Origin: Azophilus sp965221465
Lineage (GTDB): Bacteria > Pseudomonadota > Gammaproteobacteria > Pseudomonadales > Azotimanducaceae
Direction: 5' to 3'
NCBI GenBank assembly: GCA_965221465.1
Contig: OZ244892.1
Location: forward strand, 186,001-250,000
Length of the DNA: 64,000 bases
Under the pieces are notes generated by a model. The model had not been told where the DNA came from, made no database searches, and worked only from the letters and a program-made list of their open reading frames with translations. The position numbers and the translations under genes were made by a program. Position 1 is the stretch's first letter. Every line of letters begins with the position of its first letter. Positions 35,462 through 43,279 of the stretch are shown here, piece by piece.

Positions 35462-36207
35462 TGTTGCGGGGAAGCCGGAGCATCGACGAGCTATTCGATG
35501 GCGCGCCCGACATCGAGGTCGGAAACGCCGAGACGCTGGAACTGGGGCACGTAAACTGGCTGCAGCTCAACTACGAATTGCTGGTGGGCAATGCGCACCG
35601 TACCGACTTCTTTCCGCCAGGCCTGCACCCCACGGAGCCAACAGTCGTCAACATGCAGGTCTGGGAAGCCGATGACGGCCCGATTGGCCCGTTCCGGCTG
35701 GCGCAAGTACGATTGAGTTGCCGTGCGGGCGTGCGCATCCGCGCCCTGCAGACCAATAGCGTCATCGACGGTTCCGACCAAGCCAGGCGGGTATTGAGCG
35801 CCGGCTGGGGGTATCGTCCCGTCGCCGGCAACATCGATTTCAAGCGTTTCAACAACCGCTGGTCTGCCGTGGTGACGGTTGACGGCAGCCAGGTGATGAA
35901 CGGGTACATGAACCTGCCCCAACCCTTGAATGCCGCCGATCTCCAGCACATAGCGAACATGAATACCGGCAGGGTCGACGGTGAGGCCATGTTGCTGCAG
36001 GTCGAGCCTGCCATCGCGACACTGGGAGTTTTGCGAGGCCCCCCGGTACTGGAGACATTCGATGCGGAGTTCTGGAACCTCGGGGACGCAAGGCCCGGGT
36101 TTCCCGTCATCGGGGCGGGGGCCGACCTGTCCATGACGCTCCCACCGATTCGCTTCATGCAAAACCCGGTACAGTCTGCCGTCCACGGCACCAGAAAGGT
36201 AGCGTAA
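35461..36207 (+). CDS. Acetoacetate decarboxylase-fold-like protein, uncharacterised
   Basis: A 248-residue protein co-translated with the LLM gene (TGATG overlap). I do not recognise a named family with certainty. The arrangement FFPPGLHPTEPTVVNMQVW, IGPFRLAQVRLSCRAGVRIR, RRVLSAGWGYRPVAGNID and a C-terminal segment resembles the acetoacetate decarboxylase fold, where a central strand supplies a Schiff-base Lys. A candidate Lys lies in NIDFKRFNNRW. No signal or membrane segment is present. By context it acts on an intermediate of the LLM/Rieske/P450 pathway. Confidence 0.55.
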   Translation: MLRGSRSIDELFDGAPDIEVGNAETLELGHVNWLQLNYELLVGNAHRTDFFPPGLHPTEPTVVNMQVWEADDGPIGPFRLAQVRLSCRAGVRIRALQTNSVIDGSDQARRVLSAGWGYRPVAGNIDFKRFNNRWSAVVTVDGSQVMNGYMNLPQPLNAADLQHIANMNTGRVDGEAMLLQVEPAIATLGVLRGPPVLETFDAEFWNLGDARPGFPVIGAGADLSMTLPPIRFMQNPVQSAVHGTRKVA

Positions 36208-36209
36208 TC

Positions 36210-36689
36210 ATGAGTTTTCGTCGCGCGAGAATCATCAACCAGGACACCGTAAAGGCGCCGGCAGAGGACGTGTGGGACGTGCTGACCGACTGGCACAACG
36301 TCCATCGGCTAAGAACCGGCGAATCGGCTTCCGGGCCGCTCGGCGTAGAAAAGGTCGAACTCGAAGGGCGCCCCGACCGTACGCCGCGTACCCGGGTGTT
36401 CCATTTCAAGGACGAGCGCATGGGCATCGTTCGCGAGACCCTGTTTCACCAGGACGACGAGACGATGCACTACTACTACAACATCGAGGGCATCGGGCCA
36501 GCCGGCGTGCGCAACTACCTGGCAACGACGGACGTAGACCCGATTGCAGACAATGAATGCCAGGTCACCATCACCGCGCGATTCGACCTTGCCGGCGACT
36601 TCGACATGCTGCGGGCAAAGAACATCATCAACGCCGCTCACCTCGGCGTCATCAACGGCCTGCAGTTCAATCTCGAAAAATCCGGCTGA
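36210..36689 (+). CDS. SRPBCC/START-like ligand-binding protein
   Basis: A 159-residue helix-grip protein of the polyketide cyclase/Bet v 1-like superfamily. It opens RRARIINQDTVKAPAEDVWD with VLTDWHNVHRL, has a central strand series (RVFHFKDERMGIVRET) and ends with a long C-terminal helix (RAKNIINAAHLGVINGLQFN). Such domains bind hydrophobic ligands and can act as cyclases, hydratases or carriers. It follows the previous gene after two bases, completing the LLM - decarboxylase-like - SRPBCC mini-operon. Confidence 0.8.
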   Translation: MSFRRARIINQDTVKAPAEDVWDVLTDWHNVHRLRTGESASGPLGVEKVELEGRPDRTPRTRVFHFKDERMGIVRETLFHQDDETMHYYYNIEGIGPAGVRNYLATTDVDPIADNECQVTITARFDLAGDFDMLRAKNIINAAHLGVINGLQFNLEKSG

Positions 36690-36810
36690 GTTCTGACAGG
36701 TCCAAGTTTCCCTCGCATCCCGACGTCGCGACGCCAGTTCCCGATCGGGCCCGTCATCAGCGAGCCCCGGGACACCCGCTGGTTCCCGGGCGGCGGATTC
36801 AGTACCATGA

Positions 36811-36820
36811 ATCAATTGAT
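36811..36820. promoter_or_regulatory. Perfect palindrome ATCAATTGAT
   Basis: This 10-base palindrome is identical to the one at 40146-40155, upstream of the P450 gene. It lies 122 bases after the SRPBCC gene, just before a family A repeat, about 380 bases ahead of the TetR gene. Confidence 0.45.
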
Positions 36821-36839
36821 CGTTATAGAGAATCCTGCA

Positions 36840-37030
36840 GCGATGCGAGTCGGTGCCCAAGCGCGCCGTGACCAGGAAGCGCAAGGAATCCTTGAAAACC
36901 GCTGGGAGAGAGCAGGTGTGCGGTGCGTGTATCTGGCGCTGTTGGGGCTCGTGCCTGCGCCCGTCGTCGCGGTAAATGTCTCCGCCTGGTGCGCCAGATG
37001 CACGTACCGTATACCTGCTCTCGGTGCCCG
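36840..37030 (+). repeat. Family A palindromic repeat, copy 1
   Basis: The core is an imperfect 28-base inverted repeat: the left arm starts GAGAGCAGGTGTGCGGTGCG, and the right arm, reverse-complemented, starts GAGAGCAGGTATACGGTACG (4 mismatches). The arms are separated by about 60 bases including GCGCTGTTGGGGCTCGTGCC. Closely related copies occur at 40800-41075 and, inverted and internally deleted, at 55345-55500. No gene inside could be recognised. Together with flanking sequence it fills the 509-base gap between the SRPBCC and TetR genes. Confidence 0.8.
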
Positions 37031-37049
37031 GCCGCCCGATATTATGTTA

Positions 37050-37065
37050 AATTGATTTTCCAATT
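37050..37065. promoter_or_regulatory. Candidate TetR autoregulatory operator
   Basis: AATTG, six bases ATTTTC, CAATT form an inverted repeat inside TTAAATTGATTTTCCAATTA. It is placed about 135 bases upstream of the TetR-family start and is similar in core to the other ATCAATT sites of the locus. Confidence 0.4.
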
Positions 37066-37198
37066 AAATCAGAGAGTTATGATCTGTTCCACAAAAGATC
37101 GAAGAGATCGATTGCCGTTGTTGTGCAATTGCAGAATCGAGGCCTTTCTCCGGTCTGCAATTCGAGCGTAAAAGGCAGTCGAACGGGAGATCCGGAGC

Positions 37199-37828
37199 TT
37201 GGCAAGAAAAGCACGAACGAAAGAACTCGGCAGGCCCGTAGCCAGCGACAGCGAGGCGACGCGGGCAAACATACTGGCCGCAGCGAAAGCCTGCTTCGGC
37301 TCCACCGGCTACCGCAGCACATCCAACCGCGATATCGCCGAGAAGGCGGGTGTTACCGCGGCGACGATCTACTACTACTTCAAGAACAAGAGCGACCTCT
37401 TCATCACCGTTCACCACGAAGTGCAGGAAAAGATCCTCGGTGTTGCCAGAAAGGTCATGGAAGAGGCAACGAGCCTCACGGATGCGTGGACCGAAATGTC
37501 GCTGGGGATTTTCGAAATACACAGGAGCGACCCGGACATTGCCAGGTTCAATGCCGTTGTCCGACAGGAGGGCATTCGACACCCCGAGATAGCCGAGGTT
37601 CGCTTCGACCAGGAGTGGCGCGAGATCTTTCGCCAGCTGGCCGACCTCGGCATCAGCACCGGAGAACTCGACCGGGCCAGGGAAAGGGAGTTTCGAGCCG
37701 TTCTGTCGGCGCTGAACTTCGGGATCAGCCACCACGCCGTCGAATCTTCGGTGACGGCCCATGAGGCCTGCATAAGGGGCCTGACCGACTTGTTGAGGGG
37801 CGAACTCATCAAGCCCCAAAAATCCTGA
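37199..37828 (+). CDS. TetR/AcrR-family repressor
   Basis: A 209-residue regulator with a classic TetR DNA-binding domain: ATRANILAAAKACFGSTGYR, STSNRDIAEKAGVTAATIYY and YFKNKSDLF (residues about 19-66), followed by a helical ligand domain. The start is a TTG with GGGAG nine bases upstream; no ATG exists early enough to include the whole domain. It sits in the middle of the Rieske/LLM/P450 locus. AT-rich palindromic sites (ATCAATTGAT and variants) in several spacers of that locus are plausible targets, so it may be the local repressor induced by a pathway ligand. Confidence 0.92.
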   Translation: MARKARTKELGRPVASDSEATRANILAAAKACFGSTGYRSTSNRDIAEKAGVTAATIYYYFKNKSDLFITVHHEVQEKILGVARKVMEEATSLTDAWTEMSLGIFEIHRSDPDIARFNAVVRQEGIRHPEIAEVRFDQEWREIFRQLADLGISTGELDRAREREFRAVLSALNFGISHHAVESSVTAHEACIRGLTDLLRGELIKPQKS

Positions 37829-37856
37829 GGCGAGCGAAGCCGAATCGATTCGGGTT

Positions 37857-38861
37857 TTAGCCTGTGAGAATACAGGGCTCCCAACCGCCGGTACCCTGTT
37901 CGCCGTCCCACTCCATGTCCAGACGCCACTCGTGGTAGAAAAGGCGGCTATTCAGGCCATCCGGTAGACCGATCGATTCGAAGTTCGGCGGCAATAGCGC
38001 AAAGGGCACGCCCTGATTGGTAGTCCTGAGACGGATGGTGGATTCGCCGTGATCGCTTTCGAAGCGTATGGCGCCCAGGTCGCTGTGGGGTATCGGCAAT
38101 GAAACGGTCTGCTCCGGCACGTCGATCCTCGAGCCGTAAGCCACGCTGCCGTCAATGGTGACGCCGCCCACGCCCATGAACGTCGTTTCACCGTCATCCT
38201 GCCGTGTGCCGACGCCGATGGCCATGAAGCTTCGACCGCTGGGAAAAACGCCGGTCAACATGTACCCAGAACGCATGGCGTCGAATGCGCGCACCCCGGC
38301 GGAATGATCCCGGTAGCCTGCTCCGTCGATAAAGGTTCGCGTGTTGCCGATGGTGATGTAGCCGAGCGCTCGACAAGGCGTAAAGTGCGTCCAGCTCGCG
38401 TTGGAATGTGTGGCGGTCTGTCCGCGCATGGGCGCGTAGGTGGTGGATACCGACACCAGTTCGAGTTCCAGGTGCAACGGCACGATGTTGTCGTCGAGGC
38501 TCTGCAGCGGTGCGGCCCTCAGGGATTGCCAGTCGCTTTTCTGGCCGACGGTATCGACCTTGACGCGGTAGCACTCGAAGGGGCGTTCGCACATGGCGTG
38601 GCATTGCTGATAGCCGGGGCCGAATACCGAGTGTTCGCGCCCGAACCCATGGGACGCGATGACGCTGCCATCCTCGCGGTTGACCGTGATGTAACCCCTC
38701 CACAGGCTGCTGTCGTCGGGATGCCGCTGAAAGTGCATGTACAGGTAGTGGTCCTCCCAGTAGGCCCAGAACGCATAGCTCTCCGTCCAGTTCGGTGTGT
38801 CGTCGGGCCGCGCATGGTTCATGTCGTCGGCGGGTTCGAAGCCGTCGGGTACGTATGACAT
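37857..38861 (-). CDS. CrtC/lipocalin-like (DUF7064/7065-type) protein
   Basis: A 334-residue beta-rich protein without signal peptide. Features include PNWTESYAFWAYWEDHYLYM, ITVNREDGSVIASHGFGRE, a SWTHFTPCRALGYITIGN region and a C-terminal FYHEWRLDMEWDGEQGTGGW. This layout matches proteins annotated as hydroxyneurosporene synthase/CrtC-like or DUF7064/7065, commonly found beside P450s and steroid or terpenoid catabolism genes. The enzymatic activity, possibly hydration of a double bond, is unproven. It lies 18 bases downstream of the P450 on the same strand, so the two form an operon. Confidence 0.65.
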   Translation of the reverse strand: MSYVPDGFEPADDMNHARPDDTPNWTESYAFWAYWEDHYLYMHFQRHPDDSSLWRGYITVNREDGSVIASHGFGREHSVFGPGYQQCHAMCERPFECYRVKVDTVGQKSDWQSLRAAPLQSLDDNIVPLHLELELVSVSTTYAPMRGQTATHSNASWTHFTPCRALGYITIGNTRTFIDGAGYRDHSAGVRAFDAMRSGYMLTGVFPSGRSFMAIGVGTRQDDGETTFMGVGGVTIDGSVAYGSRIDVPEQTVSLPIPHSDLGAIRFESDHGESTIRLRTTNQGVPFALLPPNFESIGLPDGLNSRLFYHEWRLDMEWDGEQGTGGWEPCILTG

Positions 38862-38879
38862 TGCGTGTTCCTTGCGGTC

Positions 38880-40094
38880 TCAGTTGACGATGGCGTCGAA
38901 GGCGATCGGCAGCGACTTGTATCCCCAGATGCCCATGGGAGCGCGGCAAACGATGTCTCCGTCGAGGCGCGGATTGCGGATTCTGCGCGCCAGGATCGGC
39001 AGCGCTTCCTCCAGCAGCGCCCGGGCAAGGAACTGCCCGAGGCAGATGTGAATGCCCTGTCCGAATGCAATCACGGGTGGAGCGTCGCTGCGCTCGGGGT
39101 CGAACCGGTCGGGGTTGCGGGCATGGTCGCCGTCCCAGCCGAAAAAGGTGAGCGGAAAGCTCATGAAGGTGTTTGCCGGAATGAGAACGTCGCGATACTC
39201 GATGTCGACATCGTTCAGGCGGTGCAAGCACCCGATGGCGTTTCGGAGGCGTAGCGACTCGTTGATCACGCGCTTTGCCCGTTTCGGATTGGCGTCGAGT
39301 TTTTGCAACTCTTGCGGATGGTCGATCAGCATCTTCATGATCAGGTTGAGCTGGTTCTTGGTGGTGTCGAAGCCGGCGCCGAGCAGGAGAATCAGTAGCG
39401 TACGCAGCTCTTCGTCGTCGAGACGGTCGCCCTCGTGAGCGGTTTCCACGAGGTCCTGCAACAGGTCCTGTGGGTGGTCTGCCGCCTCCCGGCGCGAATC
39501 GATCAGCCGCGTCACGTATTCGTACATGTTCACGAGCCCATGGTCGATCTCCGGCAACATCGAGGCATCCTGCCCGAAGGCGGCTTCCTGCGGCTCCAGC
39601 CAATCGGCGAAGCTGCGAACGTCTTCGATCGGTACGCCGATCAGCCGGCACATCACGGTAATCGGGTACCGCGCCGACAGTTCGGCGAACTCGCACCCCT
39701 GGCCATTCACGCTGTCGACGATCTCTTCAAAAGTTTGCCGCATGAATTGCCGATGCTTGTCGGCTGCCATTGGCGTAAACGCCGGAGCAACCAGCATTCT
39801 GATCCGGTGGTGCTCTTCTCCCCGCAATGCGACGAGCTGGTGAGCGGTAAAGCGCTCGAACGCGGTGCCCTGGGCATTCCACATCTGCACCAGGTCCAGG
39901 TTGGGCTCGCGGCAGCGCTCGTCGTCGCGCAGAAAATCCCGCATCGACGCGTAATCCAGTAACAGGTAGCCGAACTGGTATTGCGCTATCCACGAGTTTT
40001 CGCGGGCTGCAAGGTACGCTGCGTGCGGGTCTCGCGCGTACTCGGGGTCGAAGAGGTCGATCTGCGGGAGGTCGAGTTCGCTGAGATGCTTCAT
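38880..40094 (-). CDS. Cytochrome P450 monooxygenase
   Basis: A complete 404-residue soluble P450. It has HQLVALRGEEHHRIRMLVAP (C-helix region), the I-helix motif LLGAGFDTTKN, the ExxR motif NESLRLRN and the heme loop FGQGIHICLGQFLA. The GQGIHICLGQF signature is very like that of the P450 relic at 31240-31573, so the two are probably paralogues. The promoter region contains ATCAATTGAT 52-61 bases upstream of the start. No ferredoxin is encoded nearby. With the CrtC-like gene it would hydroxylate and then further process a hydrophobic substrate. Confidence 0.95.
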   Translation of the reverse strand: MKHLSELDLPQIDLFDPEYARDPHAAYLAARENSWIAQYQFGYLLLDYASMRDFLRDDERCREPNLDLVQMWNAQGTAFERFTAHQLVALRGEEHHRIRMLVAPAFTPMAADKHRQFMRQTFEEIVDSVNGQGCEFAELSARYPITVMCRLIGVPIEDVRSFADWLEPQEAAFGQDASMLPEIDHGLVNMYEYVTRLIDSRREAADHPQDLLQDLVETAHEGDRLDDEELRTLLILLLGAGFDTTKNQLNLIMKMLIDHPQELQKLDANPKRAKRVINESLRLRNAIGCLHRLNDVDIEYRDVLIPANTFMSFPLTFFGWDGDHARNPDRFDPERSDAPPVIAFGQGIHICLGQFLARALLEEALPILARRIRNPRLDGDIVCRAPMGIWGYKSLPIAFDAIVN

Positions 40095-40145
40095 TGTGGG
40101 TTACACGAAAAACGGGACGCAATCATACAATCTGCTGCTTAAATG

Positions 40146-40155
40146 ATCAATTGAT
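40146..40155. promoter_or_regulatory. Perfect palindrome ATCAATTGAT at P450 promoter
   Basis: The palindrome lies in TGATCAATTGATTAATAAG, 52 bases upstream of the P450 ATG and placed to overlap its promoter. It is identical to 36811-36820. It is the best-placed member of the proposed TetR site set. Confidence 0.5.
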
Positions 40156-40287
40156 TAATAAGGGGTGCGGCGGTTACAGCCACCGGGGTGAACGGCGTGC
40201 TGGCTCCCACTTGTCAGCGCAAGCTTACGCGGGACCGGGGGGATGGCTCGTTGGCAACGATCGCCGGGTGGGAGTAGCATTCGAGCC

Positions 40288-40734
40288 ATGGGCAACGAAA
40301 CCGCAATGCCGTCCCGCAAACCGAGCGCCGAAATGATTGCGATTGTCGCCGTGGGGGTAACCGTACTCTTGGCTACGCTCGGTCAGGGCGCTTGGCTCGA
40401 CGGCAAGATTGAGCGGGTCAACGCCAATCTCAGCGAGAAAATCGAACGTCTGGACGAGAAACTCACCAGCGAACTCAGAGCCGGGGACCTGAAGCTGAGC
40501 GGTGAAATAAAGGCTGTGGACCTGAAGCTGAGCCGGGAAATCAAGGCCGTTGATGCAAAGCTCAGCGGCGACATCAAGCGCGTGGAAGACAGGCTGGATT
40601 TCAGGATAGCGAGTCTTCAGCAGGGGCAGGCAGCCATTCGCGAGCGTCTGGCCGCGGTCGAAAGCCGTGTTGCTTCGATCGAGCGTCGTGTAACTGCTGC
40701 GCCGGCCTTTGCACAGGAACAGGCGGACTCCTGA
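40288..40734 (+). CDS. Single-pass membrane coiled-coil protein, hypothetical
   Basis: A 148-residue protein with one transmembrane segment near the N-terminus (MIAIVAVGVTVLLATLGQGA), followed by a long amphipathic helix made of near-repeats of about 11 residues: LKLSGEIKAVD, LKLSREIKAVD, AKLSGDIKRVE. It ends in AAVESRVASIERRV. It probably forms a membrane-anchored coiled-coil oligomer; no function can be assigned. The ATG at 40288 is chosen for including the whole membrane segment, though no strong ribosome site is seen, and an earlier in-frame start at 40243 is possible. Confidence 0.7.
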   Translation: MGNETAMPSRKPSAEMIAIVAVGVTVLLATLGQGAWLDGKIERVNANLSEKIERLDEKLTSELRAGDLKLSGEIKAVDLKLSREIKAVDAKLSGDIKRVEDRLDFRIASLQQGQAAIRERLAAVESRVASIERRVTAAPAFAQEQADS

Positions 40735-40799
40735 ACGTTTCCCCCGTGCTCCGACGACCTGCTTCACCATCACGCGCCGGATGAGCAGGCCGGCCCGCG

Positions 40800-41075
40800 A
40801 AAGATCCCACCCCGGCGCGCCGGGGCGCGGACGTGAAAGCAACAAAGGCTCGCTGGGAGAGAACCGGTGTGCGGTGCGTGTATCTGGCGCTGTTGGGGCT
40901 CGTGCCTGTGCCCATCGTCGCGGTAAATTTCTCCGCCTGGTGCGCCATTCGGCGAGCCAGATGCACGTACCGTATACCTGCTCTCGGTGCCGGATCGAAG
41001 GAGTGGTCCCCCGCGTAAACGAATTCAACAAAATCAATTGCTTGGAAAAAGTGTTCCATGAAAGCGCATGGTCCG
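40800..41075 (+). repeat. Family A palindromic repeat, copy 2 (longest)
   Basis: This begins near the perfect 16-base palindrome CCCCGGCGCGCCGGGG (40811-40826). It contains both long arms (CGGTGTGCGGTGCGTGTATC and GATGCACGTACCGTATACC), and ends with AACGAATTCAACAAAATCAA then TTGCTTGGAAAAAGTGTTCC. The tail is shared almost base for base with the inverted copy at 55345. Copy 1 lacks the tail. Confidence 0.8.
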
Positions 41076-41089
41076 GATTCCGGTCTGGG

Positions 41090-41165
41090 CTGCATGTGCC
41101 ACCAACTTTCGTCGCGGAAGGTCGACGCTTCGTCGCGGAAGGAATAAGCGCCGAGCGCCCAGGGT
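41090..41165 (+). repeat. Family B repeat, partial copy
   Basis: The left end CCACCAACTTTCGTCGCGG is followed by two 20-21-base units containing CTTCGTCGCGGAAGG. These are equivalents of the GTTTCGTCGCTGAAGAAAGAC units expanded at 47209-47355. It lies 66 bases before tRNA-Gly. Confidence 0.6.
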
Positions 41166-41230
41166 TTTGACATCGCCCGACTTGCATTAGAATGCGCAGC
41201 CTGCACGTCTGACGAACAACACGCATCCGG

Positions 41231-41306
41231 GCGGGAATAGCTCAGCTGGTAGAGCACAACCTTGCCAAGGTTGGGGTCGCGGGTTCAAATCCCGTTTCCC
41301 GCTCCA
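41231..41306 (+). tRNA. tRNA-Gly (GCC anticodon)
   Basis: A complete cloverleaf of 76 bases. The acceptor stem GCGGGAA pairs with TTCCCGC, the anticodon GCC is at 41264-41266, the T-arm is GGGTTCAAATCCC and the encoded CCA end is at 41304-41306. Confidence 0.97.
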
Positions 41307-41421
41307 ATACGATCGACGGGTTGCGTTCCAGGGTCGAACCACAGCGGGTGCTCCCGGCGCAGGGGAGCGCTTCCGATATCTTGTTTCCACAATCGTTGAA
41401 TCAGCCACAAGGAGCAGACCA

Positions 41422-43134
41422 TTGGGAGCATTCAAGGAACCGCACGGCGGCGAACTCAAGAACCTTTACCTGTCGGAAAGACAAGCCGACCAGGAGAAGC
41501 AGAAGGCCAGGGATTGTGCATCCTGGGATCTGACCCCCCGGCAGTTGTGTGACCTCGACCTCTTGATGAACGGCGCTTTCTCGCCGCTCGAGGGGTTTCT
41601 GTGCCGGGAAGACTACGAACGGGTCTGCGAAGAGATGCGCCTCGCGAACGGCGTTCTCTGGCCGATACCGATCAATCTCGACGTCAGCGAGGAATTCGCG
41701 GAGGGCACCAAGGAAGGCGAGACGATCGCACTGCGGGATGCCGAAGGCGTGTTGATCGCCACCCTGGAAGTCACGGATATCTGGAAGCCCGATCTCGAGA
41801 GCGAAGCCCGGCGCGTGTACGGCACGACGGACGATACGCATCCGGCGGTCGACTACCTCCTCCACCGCTCCGGCCCCGTTTACCTGGGTGGGCGCATTCA
41901 TGGCGTCGAGCCGCCGACGTATTACGATTTCAAGCTGCTGCGCGACACCCCGTCGGAGTTGCGCGGGCGATTCCGCAAGCTGGGCTGGCGGCGCATCGTC
42001 GCCTTCCAGACGCGCAATCCCCTGCACCGCGCCCATCAAAAGCTGACGTTCTGGGCCGCGCAGCAGGCGGAGGCGAATCTGCTGATTCACCCCGTCATCG
42101 GTATGACCAAACCCGGCGATGTCGACCACTTCACCCGCGTGCGCTGTTACGAACACGTCCTGGAAGAGTATCCCGAGCAGACCACGCAATTGAGCCTGCT
42201 GAACCTCGCCATGCGCATGGGCGGCCCGCGCGAGGCGATCTGGCATGCCATCGTCCGCAAGAACCATGGCTGCACGCATTTCGTCGTCGGCCGCGACCAC
42301 GCCGGGCCCGGTAACGACAAGGACGGCAAGCCGTTCTATGGGCCCTACGACGCCCAGGACCTGTTCCGGCAGCACGAAGAAGAACTCGACATCGCGATGG
42401 TTCCCTTCCGTGAGATGGTGTACGTGGAAAACAAGGCCGAGTACATGCCGGCGGACGAGACCGAGGCAGACGACAAGGTGCTGGCGCTGTCGGGCACCGA
42501 GTTCCGGCGGCGATTGCGCGAAGGCCTCGACATCCCCGAGTGGTTCTCTTACCCGAAGGTGGTCGAGGAACTGCGCAAGGCCCACCCGCCGAAACATCGG
42601 CAGGGTTTCACGGTGTTCTTCACCGGCTTGTCCGGCGCGGGCAAATCCACGGTCGCCAACGCCCTGACGATCAAGTTGCTCGAAGACGGCTCGAGGCCGG
42701 TAACGCTGCTCGATGGCGACATCGTGCGCAAGAACCTCTCGAGCGAACTGTCGTTCTCGAAGAAGGACCGCGACCTCAACATCCGGCGTATCGGCTTTGT
42801 TGCCAGCGAGATTACCAAGAACGGCGGCATCGCCATTTGTGCGCCGATCGCGCCCTATGCGGCAACCCGGCGGCTGGTTCGCGAGATGATCGAGCCGCTC
42901 GGCGGTTTCGTCGAGGTGCACGTGTCGACGTCCATCGAGGTCTGCGAATCGCGCGACCGCAAGGGCCTGTATGCAAAGGCACGAGCCGGAGTTTTGAAGG
43001 GATTCACCGGTATCGACGATCCCTACGAGACACCCACGAACGCGGAAGTCGTCGTCGACACGGCGGACATTCCCCCCGATCTCGCCGCCCATCGCATCCT
43101 GATCACGCTGGAGAAACTCGGCTACATCAGGTAG
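41422..43134 (+). CDS. Bifunctional ATP sulfurylase/adenylylsulfate kinase
   Basis: A 570-residue fusion for sulfate activation: sulfate to APS, then APS to PAPS. Residues 1 to about 385 are a homomeric Sat-type ATP sulfurylase, with VAFQTRNPLHRAH (the HxxH nucleotide-binding motif), HFVVGRDHAGPGND and LSGTEFRRRLREG. Residues from about 390 onward are APS kinase (CysC), with Walker A FFTGLSGAGKST, LLDGDIVRKNL and GLYAKARAGVLKGFTGIDDP. The start is a TTG preceded by AAGGAG at seven bases, which gives the family N-terminus. It follows tRNA-Gly and stands alone. It supplies activated sulfate for assimilation or sulfation. Confidence 0.95.
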   Translation: MGAFKEPHGGELKNLYLSERQADQEKQKARDCASWDLTPRQLCDLDLLMNGAFSPLEGFLCREDYERVCEEMRLANGVLWPIPINLDVSEEFAEGTKEGETIALRDAEGVLIATLEVTDIWKPDLESEARRVYGTTDDTHPAVDYLLHRSGPVYLGGRIHGVEPPTYYDFKLLRDTPSELRGRFRKLGWRRIVAFQTRNPLHRAHQKLTFWAAQQAEANLLIHPVIGMTKPGDVDHFTRVRCYEHVLEEYPEQTTQLSLLNLAMRMGGPREAIWHAIVRKNHGCTHFVVGRDHAGPGNDKDGKPFYGPYDAQDLFRQHEEELDIAMVPFREMVYVENKAEYMPADETEADDKVLALSGTEFRRRLREGLDIPEWFSYPKVVEELRKAHPPKHRQGFTVFFTGLSGAGKSTVANALTIKLLEDGSRPVTLLDGDIVRKNLSSELSFSKKDRDLNIRRIGFVASEITKNGGIAICAPIAPYAATRRLVREMIEPLGGFVEVHVSTSIEVCESRDRKGLYAKARAGVLKGFTGIDDPYETPTNAEVVVDTADIPPDLAAHRILITLEKLGYIR

Positions 43135-43155
43135 TGCAGCCAGCCCGGCCGCGCT

Positions 43156-43201
43156 TGTGCGAGTGCAGCGGCGTCCTCAGCAGAAAGCTGGTGAGATATG
43201 C
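43156..43201 (+). repeat. Family B repeat, right end only
   Basis: GCGAGTGCAGCGGCGTCC followed by TCAGCAGAAAGCTGGTGAGA and TATGCGG. This is closely similar to 47388-47432 and to the reverse strand of 34031-34080. It occupies the spacer between the convergent ATP sulfurylase and leucine dehydrogenase genes. Confidence 0.7.
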
Positions 43202-43279
43202 GGATTGAACCTCTCAGGCTTACGGTTTGTTGCTGCGGAATTTCCGGGCTTGCGGACCGGCTCGGTGTTTCCGAAAACC

